Shown one piece after another: positions 1 to 8,083 of a stretch of DNA of 64,000 bases. Made by a program: the position numbers and the translations under genes. The notes below the pieces were generated by a model. It made no database searches. It saw nothing but the letters and a program-made list of their open reading frames with translations, and was not told where the DNA came from. Position 1 is the first letter of the stretch. Every line of letters begins with the position of its first letter. Source of the stretch: Plantibacter sp. Leaf314 (GTDB taxonomy: Bacteria; Actinomycetota; Actinomycetes; Actinomycetales; Microbacteriaceae); contig NZ_LMOB01000001.1 of assembly GCF_001423185.1 (NCBI RefSeq), positions 885,437 to 949,436 on the forward strand. Direction: 5' to 3'.

Positions 1-140
1 CTGAAGACGGCGATGGTCACGGCCTGCTTGTCGCCGTTCTCGAGCGTCTCGTCGGAGGCGCCTGCGGAGCAGCCGGAGATGGCGAGCGTCGCCGCCGCCC
101 CCGCTGCGATGGTGGTGGCGATCTTGGTGCGGTACTGCAT
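1..140 (-). CDS. proX: Glycine betaine-type ABC transporter substrate-binding lipoprotein, N-terminal fragment
   Basis: Only the first 46 codons are inside the window; the rest lies beyond base 1. The start ATG at 138-140 has a purine-rich GAAAGGAA ribosome-binding site just upstream. The protein opens with a basic end, a short hydrophobic stretch and a lipobox ISGC with Cys24, the signal for a lipid-anchored extracellular solute receptor. The mature part (SAGASDETLENGDKQAVTIA) looks like the start of a periplasmic-type binding protein. It lies directly downstream of the permease and ATPase genes, so it should be the receptor of the same osmoprotectant importer. The ligand (glycine betaine, proline betaine or choline) cannot be decided from this fragment. 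Confidence 0.72.
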   Translation of the reverse strand, partial: MQYRTKIATTIAAGAAATLAISGCSAGASDETLENGDKQAVTIAVF

Positions 141-208
141 GTTCGATGATTCCTTTCGTCCCGCGAACGGGGATCGGTGTCGTCGGTTGAAGTCGGGAGG
201 GCCGGGCG

Positions 209-1210
209 TCAGCGTGAGCCGGCCGGGGACGGAGCGGGCTTCCCGCTCGGCTCGACATGGCTGGTCGAGTCCGTCGTGGTGGTGCTCGAGGCAGGCGCGG
301 GGCGGATGCCACCCGGTGCCGACGTCGGCTTCACGCGCCGCCCACGCTTGCGACCGGCGCCGAGCGAGGCGGTGAGGCGGTCCAGGAAGATCGCCAGGAT
401 GACGACCGACAGGCCCGCTTCGGAGCCGAGCTGGATGTCGATCCTGGAGAGGCTCTTCACCACGTCGCCACCCAGTCCACCGGCGCCGACCATCCCGGCG
501 ATGACGACCATGGAGAGCGAGAGCATGATGACCTGGTTGACGCCGGCCATGATGTTCGGCATCGCGAGCGGCAGTTGGATCTGGCGCAGGATCCGCCACG
601 AGGAGGCTCCGAACGCGTTGCCGGCCTCGACGACCTCCCGGTCGACGTTGCGGATGCCCAGCTCCGTGAGCCGGACGGCCGGGGCCAACGCGAAGACGAT
701 CGTCGCCACGATGCCCGGGACGACGCCGATGCGGAACAGGATGAGCGCCGGGATGAGGTAGACGAACGCCGGGGTCGTCTGCATGAAGTCGAGCAACGGC
801 CGGATGATCGACGAGGCGACCTTCGAGCGGGCAGCCAGGATCCCGAGCGGTATGCCGATGACGATCGCGATGAGGCCGGCGACGAGGACGAGCGAGAGCG
901 AGTCCATCGCGTTCTCCCACTGCTCCACGCCGACGATGATCAGCAGACCGACGGCCGAGCCGATCGCGAACACAGGGCCGCGGACGATGAGCGCGAGGAT
1001 CGCTGCGACGAGGATGATCACCCAAAAGGGCGGTCCGCTGAGGATCGTGTCGACCCCGTCGTAGAGTCCCTGGAAGACCGCGCGGATCACGTCGAACACC
1101 GGCTGGAACACGTCGGTGATGAAGTCGACGAACGCTTCGACCCACGCTCCGATCTCGGGGCGGGTGATGGCGTCGATGAGGTCGGACGATTGGAGACGGA
1201 GGCCGTTCAT
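209..1210 (-). CDS. proW: Glycine betaine/proline ABC transporter permease
   Basis: The 333-residue integral membrane protein is the translocation subunit of a betaine-type importer. About six hydrophobic segments lie between residues 60 and 290. The EAA-type cytoplasmic loop (EAGNAFGASSWRILRQIQLP) that docks on the ATPase is clear near residues 195-215. A Ser/Pro/Thr-rich, positively charged tail follows residue 290 and is longer than usual for ProW-type permeases; its role is unknown. The ATG overlaps the stop of the upstream ATPase gene by four bases (ATGA), so translation is coupled. The binding-protein gene follows after 68 bases. The family is clear, the substrate inferred. Confidence 0.9.
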   Translation of the reverse strand: MNGLRLQSSDLIDAITRPEIGAWVEAFVDFITDVFQPVFDVIRAVFQGLYDGVDTILSGPPFWVIILVAAILALIVRGPVFAIGSAVGLLIIVGVEQWENAMDSLSLVLVAGLIAIVIGIPLGILAARSKVASSIIRPLLDFMQTTPAFVYLIPALILFRIGVVPGIVATIVFALAPAVRLTELGIRNVDREVVEAGNAFGASSWRILRQIQLPLAMPNIMAGVNQVIMLSLSMVVIAGMVGAGGLGGDVVKSLSRIDIQLGSEAGLSVVILAIFLDRLTASLGAGRKRGRRVKPTSAPGGIRPAPASSTTTTDSTSHVEPSGKPAPSPAGSR

Positions 1211-2577
1211 CGGACGTTCCCTTCCTGGAGGGCGGCGGAGGGTTCGGTCGTGGACGGTTCAGCGGCCGTCGGGTCGACGGATCCACCGTCGTCGGGGTGC
1301 TGCGGGTCTTCCGCGGTCGACCGCAGGGTCGCCGTGATGAGCTCGACGGGCACAGTCGCCGGCGGACCGACGAGGCTGATCTCGTCCGTGTTGGTGGAGA
1401 CGTTGCCGACGGCAGCGAGCAGGGTCACCCGCGGGACGACGCCGAGGAGACGCGTCCGCTCGTCAACGACGGCGACCGGGAGGGCACTCTCGACCGCGGA
1501 CTCGAACAGGTCCACGAGCGCGGCCTCCGGGGAGACGGTGGCGAGGTCCGCGGTGATGACGCTACTGAGCTCGTGGTCGCCCGCCCGGACGAGACGAAGG
1601 ACGTCCTTGTCGCGGACGACGCCGAGCAGCTGGCGTCCCGGGCCGACGACGAACGCGGTCGAGGTCTGCAGATCGCGCATGATGCGCAACGCCGCCCGCG
1701 GACCGGCGGACGCGGACACGACGGAACGCGCAGGCTCCATCACGCCGCCGGCCGTGAGCACGCGAGCGCGGTCGACGTCCTGGACGAACTGCGCCACGTA
1801 GTCGTTCGCCGGGTCGGTGAGGATGTCGTTCGGCGTACCGACCTGGACGATCCGACCGTCGCGCATGACGGCGATCCGGTCGCCGAGGAACATCGCCTCG
1901 TTGAGGTCGTGGGTGATGAAGATGATCGTCTTCCCCAGCTCAGCCTGCAGCTCGACGAGCTGCTCCTGCATCTCGCGACGGATGAGCGGGTCGAGCGCGG
2001 AGAAGGCCTCGTCCATCAGGAGGATGTCGGTGTCGGACGCGAGTGCGCGGGCCAGTCCGACGCGCTGCTGCATCCCGCCGGAGAGCTGGCCGGGGAGCTT
2101 GTCCTCCCAGCCGGCGAGTCCTACCCGTTCGACGACGGCCTGAGCACGCTCGCGACGCTCCGCCGCGGGCACACCCTTGACCTCCAGCCCGTAGGCCGCG
2201 TTCTCGAGGACCGTGCGGTGGGGCAGCAGGGCGAAGTGCTGGAAGACCATCGAGATGTTCTCCTGGCGCACCGCACGAAGCTGCTTGGAGGAGACGCCGG
2301 AGATCGGCTGCCCGGCGACCGTCACCGTACCGGCGGTCGGCTCGAGCAAGCCGTTGAGCATGCGGATGAGCGTCGACTTGCCCGAGCCGGAGAGGCCCAT
2401 CACGACGAAGATCTCGCCCTGCTTCACGTCGAATGACGCGTCGATGACGGCAGCGGTCCCGCTCGTCGCGATCTCGTCGCGGGACGCACCCGCTTGCAGA
2501 CGCTTGACGGCGTCCTTCGGCTTCCTGCCGAAGACTTTGTACAGACCCGTCGCTGAGACGGCAATCGTTTCGGTCAT
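1207..2577 (-). CDS. proV: Glycine betaine/proline ABC transporter ATP-binding protein with CBS domains
   Basis: This 456-residue ATPase powers the osmoprotectant importer. Visible are Walker A GLSGSGKST (about 61-69), the ABC signature LSGGMQQR (165-172), Walker B ILLMDE (185-190) and a following SALD loop. Past residue 285 are two CBS-like repeats, which in OpuA/ProV transporters sense ionic strength. The reading frame is open further upstream (to 2700), but the ATG at 2575-2577 is preferred because GGGAGAAAGA sits just before it and MTETIAV matches a typical N-terminus. It is the first gene of a minus-strand operon proV-proW-proX, consistent with hyperosmotic stress protection. Confidence 0.9.
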   Translation of the reverse strand: MTETIAVSATGLYKVFGRKPKDAVKRLQAGASRDEIATSGTAAVIDASFDVKQGEIFVVMGLSGSGKSTLIRMLNGLLEPTAGTVTVAGQPISGVSSKQLRAVRQENISMVFQHFALLPHRTVLENAAYGLEVKGVPAAERRERAQAVVERVGLAGWEDKLPGQLSGGMQQRVGLARALASDTDILLMDEAFSALDPLIRREMQEQLVELQAELGKTIIFITHDLNEAMFLGDRIAVMRDGRIVQVGTPNDILTDPANDYVAQFVQDVDRARVLTAGGVMEPARSVVSASAGPRAALRIMRDLQTSTAFVVGPGRQLLGVVRDKDVLRLVRAGDHELSSVITADLATVSPEAALVDLFESAVESALPVAVVDERTRLLGVVPRVTLLAAVGNVSTNTDEISLVGPPATVPVELITATLRSTAEDPQHPDDGGSVDPTAAEPSTTEPSAALQEGNVR

Positions 2578-2975
2578 TCTTTCTCCCGGAAGCGCACGCG
2601 GAGCCGCGTTGCACTCTTCCTGTCGATCGTCAGGCCGGGTCGAACGACTCAGGATCCGCCCCATCGGCGCACTGACAGACAGCGCGCGGGCTCGGATCAC
2701 GTGGGGCGTCGACGGCTACCACGTTGCGTTCGACCGTACGTCCAGCACGCCGTCACGAAGGCGACAGGGGGCGGGACGCGGTTACGTAGGTCAGCCCTTG
2801 CGGGCCGTCGACAACGCTAACGAAACTCACAGCTGGTGGCTAATCGACAATCCCCCGAAAGGCGGACACAGCCGCGGCGACACGCACGAAAACCGATCAT
2901 CACCAGGCTTTTCCGCGAAGCGTCTTCGTTACCTGTTTGTGACCTTCGCGCGGTCGATCCCTCGCGAACCGAGGC
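2578..2975. other. Intergenic region upstream of proV
   Basis: No credible gene was found in these 398 bases. The region must carry the promoter of the minus-strand proVWX operon, but no convincing -35/-10 pair could be fixed. The part nearest the Lrp gene is richer in A and T. It contains the direct repeat GTCACA-N5-GTAACG on the minus strand (2927-2943), which recurs before the second peptide transporter. If transcription starts near that repeat, proV would have an mRNA leader of about 300 bases. Confidence 0.5.
2927..2943 (-). promoter_or_regulatory. GTxAC direct repeat upstream of proVWX, candidate response-regulator site
   Basis: On the minus strand the sequence reads GTCACA-AACAG-GTAACG, two half sites whose starts are 11 bases apart, one helical turn. 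A very similar pair occurs at 59326-59343, placed as an activator site before another solute transporter. Direct GTxAC repeats of this spacing resemble what I recall for the actinobacterial regulator MtrA, which controls cell-wall and osmotic genes. That link is inference only. Confidence 0.3.
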
Positions 2976-3458
2976 TCACTCCCCCACTTCGACACCGATG
3001 AAGGCATGCTCGAAGACCAGACTCGTCCGCGTGGAGGCGACCGTCGGGTCGGCGGAGAGGTGCTCGACGACGAAGTCGCGGACGTGTGCGCTGTCGCGGG
3101 CGGCCAGATGGATGACGAAGTCCTCGGAGCCGCCGAGGAAGAACACCTGGACGACCTCCGGCAATCGTCGGATGCCGGCGCTGAACTCGGCGATCCGCGC
3201 TCGGGCGCCGGCCCGGATGTTGACACTGATGAGGGCTTCGAGCCCGAGCCCGACCGCCACCGGGTCGATGCTCGCAGCGAACCCGGTGATCACCCCACGA
3301 TCGACCAGCGAACGGATCCGCGCGACACAGGTCGACGGCGCGATCCCCGCGAGTTCCGCCATCCGGGCGTTCGTCATCCGGGCGTTCTCCTGCAGCAGCC
3401 GAAGCAGCGTGCGGTCCACGTCGTCGAGGTCGACGTTCCGGCGAAGATTGTTCGTCAT
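2976..3458 (-). CDS. Lrp/AsnC-family transcriptional regulator
   Basis: The 160-residue length matches the Lrp/AsnC family. Residues 10-55 form the winged helix-turn-helix (LDDVDRTLLRLLQENARMTN, then the recognition part AGIAPSTCVARIRSLVDRGVI). Residues 70-150 form the RAM ligand-binding domain. The start ATG at 3456-3458 follows a GGGGAGGA ribosome-binding site. The gene is divergent from alanine dehydrogenase with 170 bases between them. In other actinobacteria such a neighbour (AldR in mycobacteria) controls ald in response to alanine; the same role is likely here but inferred from position. Confidence 0.88.
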   Translation of the reverse strand: MTNNLRRNVDLDDVDRTLLRLLQENARMTNARMAELAGIAPSTCVARIRSLVDRGVITGFAASIDPVAVGLGLEALISVNIRAGARARIAEFSAGIRRLPEVVQVFFLGGSEDFVIHLAARDSAHVRDFVVEHLSADPTVASTRTSLVFEHAFIGVEVGE

Positions 3459-3628
3459 ACTGCGATCATCCTCCCCATTGTCCGAAGCATCGTCGATTTG
3501 CGAGATGGATGTCCGGATTTCTGCAACGCTTCACGGTCAGGCTCGCAGGAACCCCAGAATAGTCGCACACCGTCCACCGACGAGCGGGAGCCGAGCTGAA
3601 CGCCGCGGGCCCGCGAGAGGAAGCACTC

Positions 3629-4750
3629 ATGCGCATCGGCATCCCCACAGAGGTCAAGAACAACGAGAACCGGGTCGCCGCGACCCCAGGCGGCGTCCAC
3701 GAGCTCGTCCGCCACGGACACGAGGTCGTCGTCCAAGCGGGTGCCGGCATCGGCTCAGGCAACCTCGACGAGGCCTACCGCGACGCCGGGGCGACGATCG
3801 TCCCGGATGCAGCCTCCGTCTGGGCAGCGGGCGACCTCCTGCTCAAGGTGAAGGAACCCGTCGCCTCCGAATACGGGTACCTGCGCCCCGACCAGACGCT
3901 CTTCACCTACCTGCACCTCGCAGCGGATCGAGCACTCACGGACGCTCTGCTCGCGTCGGGGACGACGGCGATCGCCTACGAGACCGTGCAGCTCGCGAAC
4001 CGCTCCCTCCCCCTGCTCCAGCCGATGAGCGAGGTGGCCGGGCGACTCTCGACCCAGGTCGGGGCCTACCACCTGATGCGGGCAGCCGGCGGTCGGGGCA
4101 TCCTCCTCGGCGGCGTGCCCGGCACCCCGAAGGCGAAGGTCGTCGTCATCGGCGGCGGCGTTGCCGGCGAGCACGCCGCAGCGAACGCCCTCGGCATGCA
4201 GGCGGACGTCACGATCATCGACATCTCGATCCCCCGGCTCCGGGAGCTCGAGAACCGCTTCGGAGGACACGTGCAGACGAGGCCGTCGTCCGCCTACGAG
4301 ATCGCCGAACAGCTGCGGGACGCCGACCTCGTCATCGGCTCGGTCCTCATCCCCGGCGCCCAGGCACCCAAGCTCGTGACCGATGCGATGGTGGCCGACA
4401 TGAAGCCGGGATCCGTCCTCGTCGACATCGCGATCGACCAGGGTGGCTGCTTCGAGGGATCCAGGCCCACGACGCACGACGACCCGACGTTCCAGGTCCA
4501 CGACAGCCTCTACTACTGCGTCGCCAACATGCCCGGCGCCGTCCCGGAGACCTCGACACGGGCCCTGACCAACGCGACCCTCCGGTATGCGCTGGCGATC
4601 GCGGATCAGGGCACCGAACAGGCGGTGGCAGCCGACCCGGCCCTGCGCGCCGGCGTGAACGTCCGTGCGGGCGAGGTCACGAACAGCGGCGTCGCCGCCG
4701 CCTTCGGCCTGCACCTCGCGGACCTGGAGGAGCGCCCCTCGGTGCGATGA
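3629..4750 (+). CDS. ald: Alanine dehydrogenase
   Basis: The 373-residue enzyme interconverts L-alanine and pyruvate plus ammonia using NAD. The N-terminus RIGIPTEVKNNENRVAATP is the classic substrate-domain start, with the catalytic Lys and Arg region. The Rossmann fold is visible at GGGVAGEHAAANALGMQADV (about 173-192), and the DIAIDQGGCFEGSRPTTHDD segment holds the conserved active-site Asp. Length and order are normal for the family. GAGAGGAAGC lies just upstream of the ATG. It is divergent from an Lrp-type regulator and followed by two strong hairpins. Likely roles are alanine catabolism, nitrogen balance and NAD recycling under low oxygen. Confidence 0.96.
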   Translation: MRIGIPTEVKNNENRVAATPGGVHELVRHGHEVVVQAGAGIGSGNLDEAYRDAGATIVPDAASVWAAGDLLLKVKEPVASEYGYLRPDQTLFTYLHLAADRALTDALLASGTTAIAYETVQLANRSLPLLQPMSEVAGRLSTQVGAYHLMRAAGGRGILLGGVPGTPKAKVVVIGGGVAGEHAAANALGMQADVTIIDISIPRLRELENRFGGHVQTRPSSAYEIAEQLRDADLVIGSVLIPGAQAPKLVTDAMVADMKPGSVLVDIAIDQGGCFEGSRPTTHDDPTFQVHDSLYYCVANMPGAVPETSTRALTNATLRYALAIADQGTEQAVAADPALRAGVNVRAGEVTNSGVAAAFGLHLADLEERPSVR

Positions 4751-4751
4751 C

Positions 4752-4793
4752 CCGTCGGTCGCACCGACGCCTCTGCGTCGGTGCGACCGACGG
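4752..4793 (+). terminator. 19-bp perfect hairpin directly after ald
   Basis: Bases 4752-4770 pair perfectly with 4775-4793 around a CTCT loop, starting one base after the ald stop codon. There is no T tract after it, but a second hairpin with a T-rich tail follows ten bases later. It probably stabilises or ends the ald mRNA. Confidence 0.65.
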
Positions 4794-4802
4794 TGTGTTA
4801 AC

Positions 4803-4844
4803 GAAGAAATCCCGGTCTCGATGAGACCGGGATTTCTTCTTTTC
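4803..4844 (+). terminator. Bidirectional intrinsic terminator between ald and tRNA-fMet
   Basis: Bases 4803-4819 pair with 4823-4839 over 17 perfect pairs with a three-base loop, followed by TTTT on the plus strand. It ends ald transcription. On the minus strand the same hairpin lies just past the tRNA 3' end, so it can end the tRNA transcript too. Confidence 0.85.
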
Positions 4845-4846
4845 TG

Positions 4847-4920
4847 TTGCAGGGGCAGGATTTGAACCTACGACCTCTGGGTTATGAGCCCAGCGAGCTA
4901 CCGAACTGCTCCACCCTGCG
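4847..4920 (-). tRNA. Initiator tRNA-fMet (anticodon CAT)
   Basis: The 74-base gene folds into a full cloverleaf. The anticodon loop CTCATAA is closed by three consecutive G-C pairs (GGG/CCC), and position 1:72 is a C-A mismatch; both are hallmarks of the bacterial initiator. D-loop GCAGTTCGGTAGC and T-loop TTCAAAT are standard. The 3' CCA is not encoded, so it must be added by nucleotidyltransferase. An upstream promoter and a downstream hairpin make it a single-gene transcript. Confidence 0.96.
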
Positions 4921-4932
4921 GCACAAGAGATA

Positions 4933-4961
4933 AAGCTAGCATGCATTTCCAGGCCCCGCAA
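4933..4961 (-). promoter_or_regulatory. Promoter of tRNA-fMet
   Basis: On the minus strand a -35 element TTGCGG (4956-4961) and a -10 element TAGCTT (4933-4938) are separated by exactly 17 bases. The expected start falls 5-6 bases before the mature tRNA 5' end. This is the clearest housekeeping sigma-factor promoter near a stable RNA in the window. Confidence 0.7.
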
Positions 4962-5039
4962 ATCGAGTGCCGTCAGCGGTCCCGATCGGAGCCTGCGGCT
5001 GACGATCCTCGGACGAGGACGACGGCCGGGAACGACGGA

Positions 5040-5067
5040 ACGGCGCCACCCCGGAGGGTGACGCCGT
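5040..5067 (-). terminator. Hairpin after the UPF0182 gene
   Basis: Bases 5040-5051 pair with 5056-5067 with one mismatch around a CGGA loop. It lies 22 bases past the stop codon of the minus-strand UPF0182 gene. There is no strong T tract, which is common for GC-rich actinobacterial terminators. Confidence 0.55.
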
Positions 5068-5088
5068 CCCGTCGAGCAGCAGCTCGGA

Positions 5089-8013
5089 TCAGCCGTTCAG
5101 CAGGTCCAACGCCTTCGCGAGTGCGTCGGAGACCTTCTTGTCGGCGACACCGTACGCGGCCCAGTCGCCACTGGCCATCGCGGCATCCTTCTCCAGGATG
5201 GCCGCACGGGCCTCGCTCAGCAGGGTCTTGATCTGCGCGTCGACCGCGGGATCGCCCGTGCTCGGGGTCGTCCCGGTGTCGGTGCCGTCACCGGTGTCCG
5301 TCCCGTCGGCCGGTGGGGTCGTCGTGTCTCCTGGGACGTTCGTGTCACCGGCGTCGGCTCCCGAATCTCCGCCGAAGAGGGTGTCGAGCGCCTCGTCGAG
5401 CGTGTCCTCGAAGGCGATCTGATCACCGAAGGCCACGAGCACCTTCTGCAGCAGCGGGAAGCTCGTGTCACCCGTCGACTTGACGTAGACCGGCTGCACG
5501 TAGAGGAGCCCACCACCGACCGGCACCGTCAGCAGGTTGCCGTTCAGCACCTCCGTCTGGCCCTGTTTCAGGATGTTGATCTGGCTCGACACGCTCGGGT
5601 CGGAGTCGAAGGTGTTCTGCACCTGGCCCGGGCCCGGGACGGTGTCGTCCTTCGGCAGCGTCAGGAGCCTGATCTTGCCGTAGTCGGAGCTGCGCTTGCC
5701 GTCTTCACCGCCCGCGTTCGCGTCCACCGCCAGGTAGCCGGTGAGCACGTTCCGCGACTGTTCGCCACCCTGGCGAGGGATGAAGGTCGAGTACAGCGAG
5801 AACGACGGCGCCTGCTGCTCGGGGAGCTGCATCGTCAGGTAGTACGGCGGCTGGTACTTCTTCTCGGTGTCGGTGGACTGCGGGTCGTTGGGGGTCACCC
5901 ACGCGTCCTCGCTCGAGTAGAAGGAACCGGCGTTCGTGACGTGGTACTGGCCGAGCACCGAACGCTGGACCTTGAAGAGGTCGGCGGGGTACCGGACATG
6001 GCTCATGAGGTCGCCGGACATCTCGGACATCGGCTTCACCGTGGACGGGAAGACCTTCTGCCAGGTCTCGAGGATCGGGTCCTTGTCGTCCCAGCTGTAG
6101 AGCGTGACCTTGCCGTCGTAGGCGTTGACCGTGGCCTTCACCGAGTTGCGGATGTAGTTCACGTCGTCGAGAGCGTAGTTCTGCACCGGCGTGACCGAGT
6201 CGGAGATCGTGTCCGAGAGGCTCACGGTCTTCGAGTACGGGTAGCTGGCGCTCGTCGTGTAGCCGTCCACGATCCAGACGATCTGTCCGTCCACCACCGA
6301 CGGGTAGGGGTCGGAGTCGAGCGTCAGGTAGGGCGCGACCTTCTGGACGCGCGTGAGGGGCTCACGGTCGTACAGGATCTGCGACTGGTCGTTCACCGAG
6401 TCGGACAGGAAGATCTGCTCGGACTGGAACTTCAGCGCGTAGACGAGCTTCTTGAAGACGTTGTCGAGCTTCGGACCACCGTCACCGTCGAAGGTCGTGT
6501 ACGTCTGCGACTCCCCCTGCGTGCCCGACGGGTAGTCGAGCTCGATCGGATCGCTGCCCTTCGGAGCACCGACGATCGAGTAGTCGGGAGACTGCTCGCC
6601 GAAGTACACCCGGGGCTCGAAGTCCCCGAGCGCACCCGTCGTCGGGATGCCGGACTCGAGGAAGACCGGCTCACCCGAGGCGGAACGCTGGTTGCCGTAG
6701 GCGGCGACCAGGCCGTACCCGTGGGTGTACACGACCGTGTTGTTGATCCACGACTGCGAGTTGTCGAGGCCGGAGACGTTCAGTTCGCGGACCGCGACGA
6801 CGGTGTCCTGCGTCTTGCCGTCGATCGTGTAGCGGTCGACGTCGAGCTGCTTGTCGAAGGAGTAGAACTGCTTGAACTGCTCGAGCTGCGCGACCGAGGC
6901 GCTCACCAGCGAGGGGTCGATGATGCGGATGTTCGCGGTCGTCTCCGCGTCCTGACGCAGGGCGCCCGGTGTCGCGTCGGTGGTCGCCTCGTACTCCTCC
7001 TCCTGCACGTCGGCGATGCCGTAGGCGTCGCGCGTCATGTCGATGTTCTTCTGGATGTACGGCGTCTCGAGGCTCTTCGCGTTCGGCTCCACCTGGAACC
7101 GCTGCACGATCCACGGGTAGAGGCTGCCGACGATGAGGGAGGCGACGATCAGGAGCGCGGTGCCGACGAGCGGCAGACGCCAGCGGCCGATGAAGGCCGT
7201 CACGACGAACAGCACGGCCACCATGAGCGCGATGCCGGCGAGGATCACGCGACCGGGGATGATCGCGGCGACGTCCGTGTAGGACGCTCCGGTGATGAGG
7301 GTACCGGTGTCGTTCAGTGTCGTGTACTGGTCGAGCCACAGGCTGACCGCCTGCAGGATCAGGTAGAGCGCGGCGAGCACCGAGATCTGCACGCGGGCGG
7401 CCATGGAGATCCAGACCTCGCGGCTGACGACCCGGATGCCTCCGTAGAGGTAGGTGACGACGGCGGTGGCGATCAGGGCGATCAGCACGACCGCGGAGGA
7501 GAACGCGACGACCGCCTGGAAGAACGGCAGGTCGAAGAGGTAGAAGGAGACGTCCAGGTTGAACTGCGGGTCCTTCGTGCCGGACGGCGTGCCGTTCATC
7601 CAGAGCAGGGCCAGCTGCCACCGCGAGGCGGCGGCCACACCACCGAAGAGCCCGAAGAGCGCGGGGATACCGTAGGTCGCCAGCCGGCGCAGCGGCTCGA
7701 CCACCTGCTGGTAGCGGTCCACCTGCGAACTGAGCTTCGCGTAGACGGGGCGGGTCCGGTAGGCGATCTCGATGGCCAGCCAGACGGGCAGCGCCATGCC
7801 GACGAAGCCGATGAGGAACATGGCGATGGTGGCGATCCACTGCGTGGTCAGCACCTCGGTGAACCCGAGCTGCTGGAACCACAACAGATCGGCGTAGAAC
7901 CCCGAGAACACGAAGAACCCGATGAGGAGCGCGGCGATGACCGCCACCGTGATCGCTATCGGGGCGCGTCGGCGCTGAGTGGACAGGGGCTTCTCTGCTG
8001 CTGCGGATGTCAC
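5089..8013 (-). CDS. UPF0182 family large membrane protein
   Basis: The 974-residue protein belongs to UPF0182 (COG1615; Rv3193c is the mycobacterial relative). The first third holds about seven membrane helices (first near residues 18-40, last near 270-310), followed by a large extracytoplasmic domain rich in Tyr, Asp and Ser. A Thr/Asp/Gly linker around residues 880-930 joins a short helical end. The start is a GTG at 8011-8013 with GAAGAGG upstream; a TAGGAT hexamer (8047-8052) could be the -10 element. It follows the PDZ/Lon-like protease gene in the same direction after 70 bases. Its biochemical role is unknown; a job at the cell envelope is inferred. Confidence 0.9.
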   Translation of the reverse strand: MTSAAAEKPLSTQRRRAPIAITVAVIAALLIGFFVFSGFYADLLWFQQLGFTEVLTTQWIATIAMFLIGFVGMALPVWLAIEIAYRTRPVYAKLSSQVDRYQQVVEPLRRLATYGIPALFGLFGGVAAASRWQLALLWMNGTPSGTKDPQFNLDVSFYLFDLPFFQAVVAFSSAVVLIALIATAVVTYLYGGIRVVSREVWISMAARVQISVLAALYLILQAVSLWLDQYTTLNDTGTLITGASYTDVAAIIPGRVILAGIALMVAVLFVVTAFIGRWRLPLVGTALLIVASLIVGSLYPWIVQRFQVEPNAKSLETPYIQKNIDMTRDAYGIADVQEEEYEATTDATPGALRQDAETTANIRIIDPSLVSASVAQLEQFKQFYSFDKQLDVDRYTIDGKTQDTVVAVRELNVSGLDNSQSWINNTVVYTHGYGLVAAYGNQRSASGEPVFLESGIPTTGALGDFEPRVYFGEQSPDYSIVGAPKGSDPIELDYPSGTQGESQTYTTFDGDGGPKLDNVFKKLVYALKFQSEQIFLSDSVNDQSQILYDREPLTRVQKVAPYLTLDSDPYPSVVDGQIVWIVDGYTTSASYPYSKTVSLSDTISDSVTPVQNYALDDVNYIRNSVKATVNAYDGKVTLYSWDDKDPILETWQKVFPSTVKPMSEMSGDLMSHVRYPADLFKVQRSVLGQYHVTNAGSFYSSEDAWVTPNDPQSTDTEKKYQPPYYLTMQLPEQQAPSFSLYSTFIPRQGGEQSRNVLTGYLAVDANAGGEDGKRSSDYGKIRLLTLPKDDTVPGPGQVQNTFDSDPSVSSQINILKQGQTEVLNGNLLTVPVGGGLLYVQPVYVKSTGDTSFPLLQKVLVAFGDQIAFEDTLDEALDTLFGGDSGADAGDTNVPGDTTTPPADGTDTGDGTDTGTTPSTGDPAVDAQIKTLLSEARAAILEKDAAMASGDWAAYGVADKKVSDALAKALDLLNG

Positions 8014-8083
8014 GTATGGCCTCTTCAGATAGGGGTCGTCGTGACCATCCTAAAGCGGCGGGCCTGTGAGAGCGCCCTAGAGC

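Noticed and set aside
2836..4824. A 662-codon plus-strand frame covering the Lrp gene, ald and its terminator
   Set aside because: It runs antisense through one gene, out of frame through another and across two terminators; no family similarity is visible.
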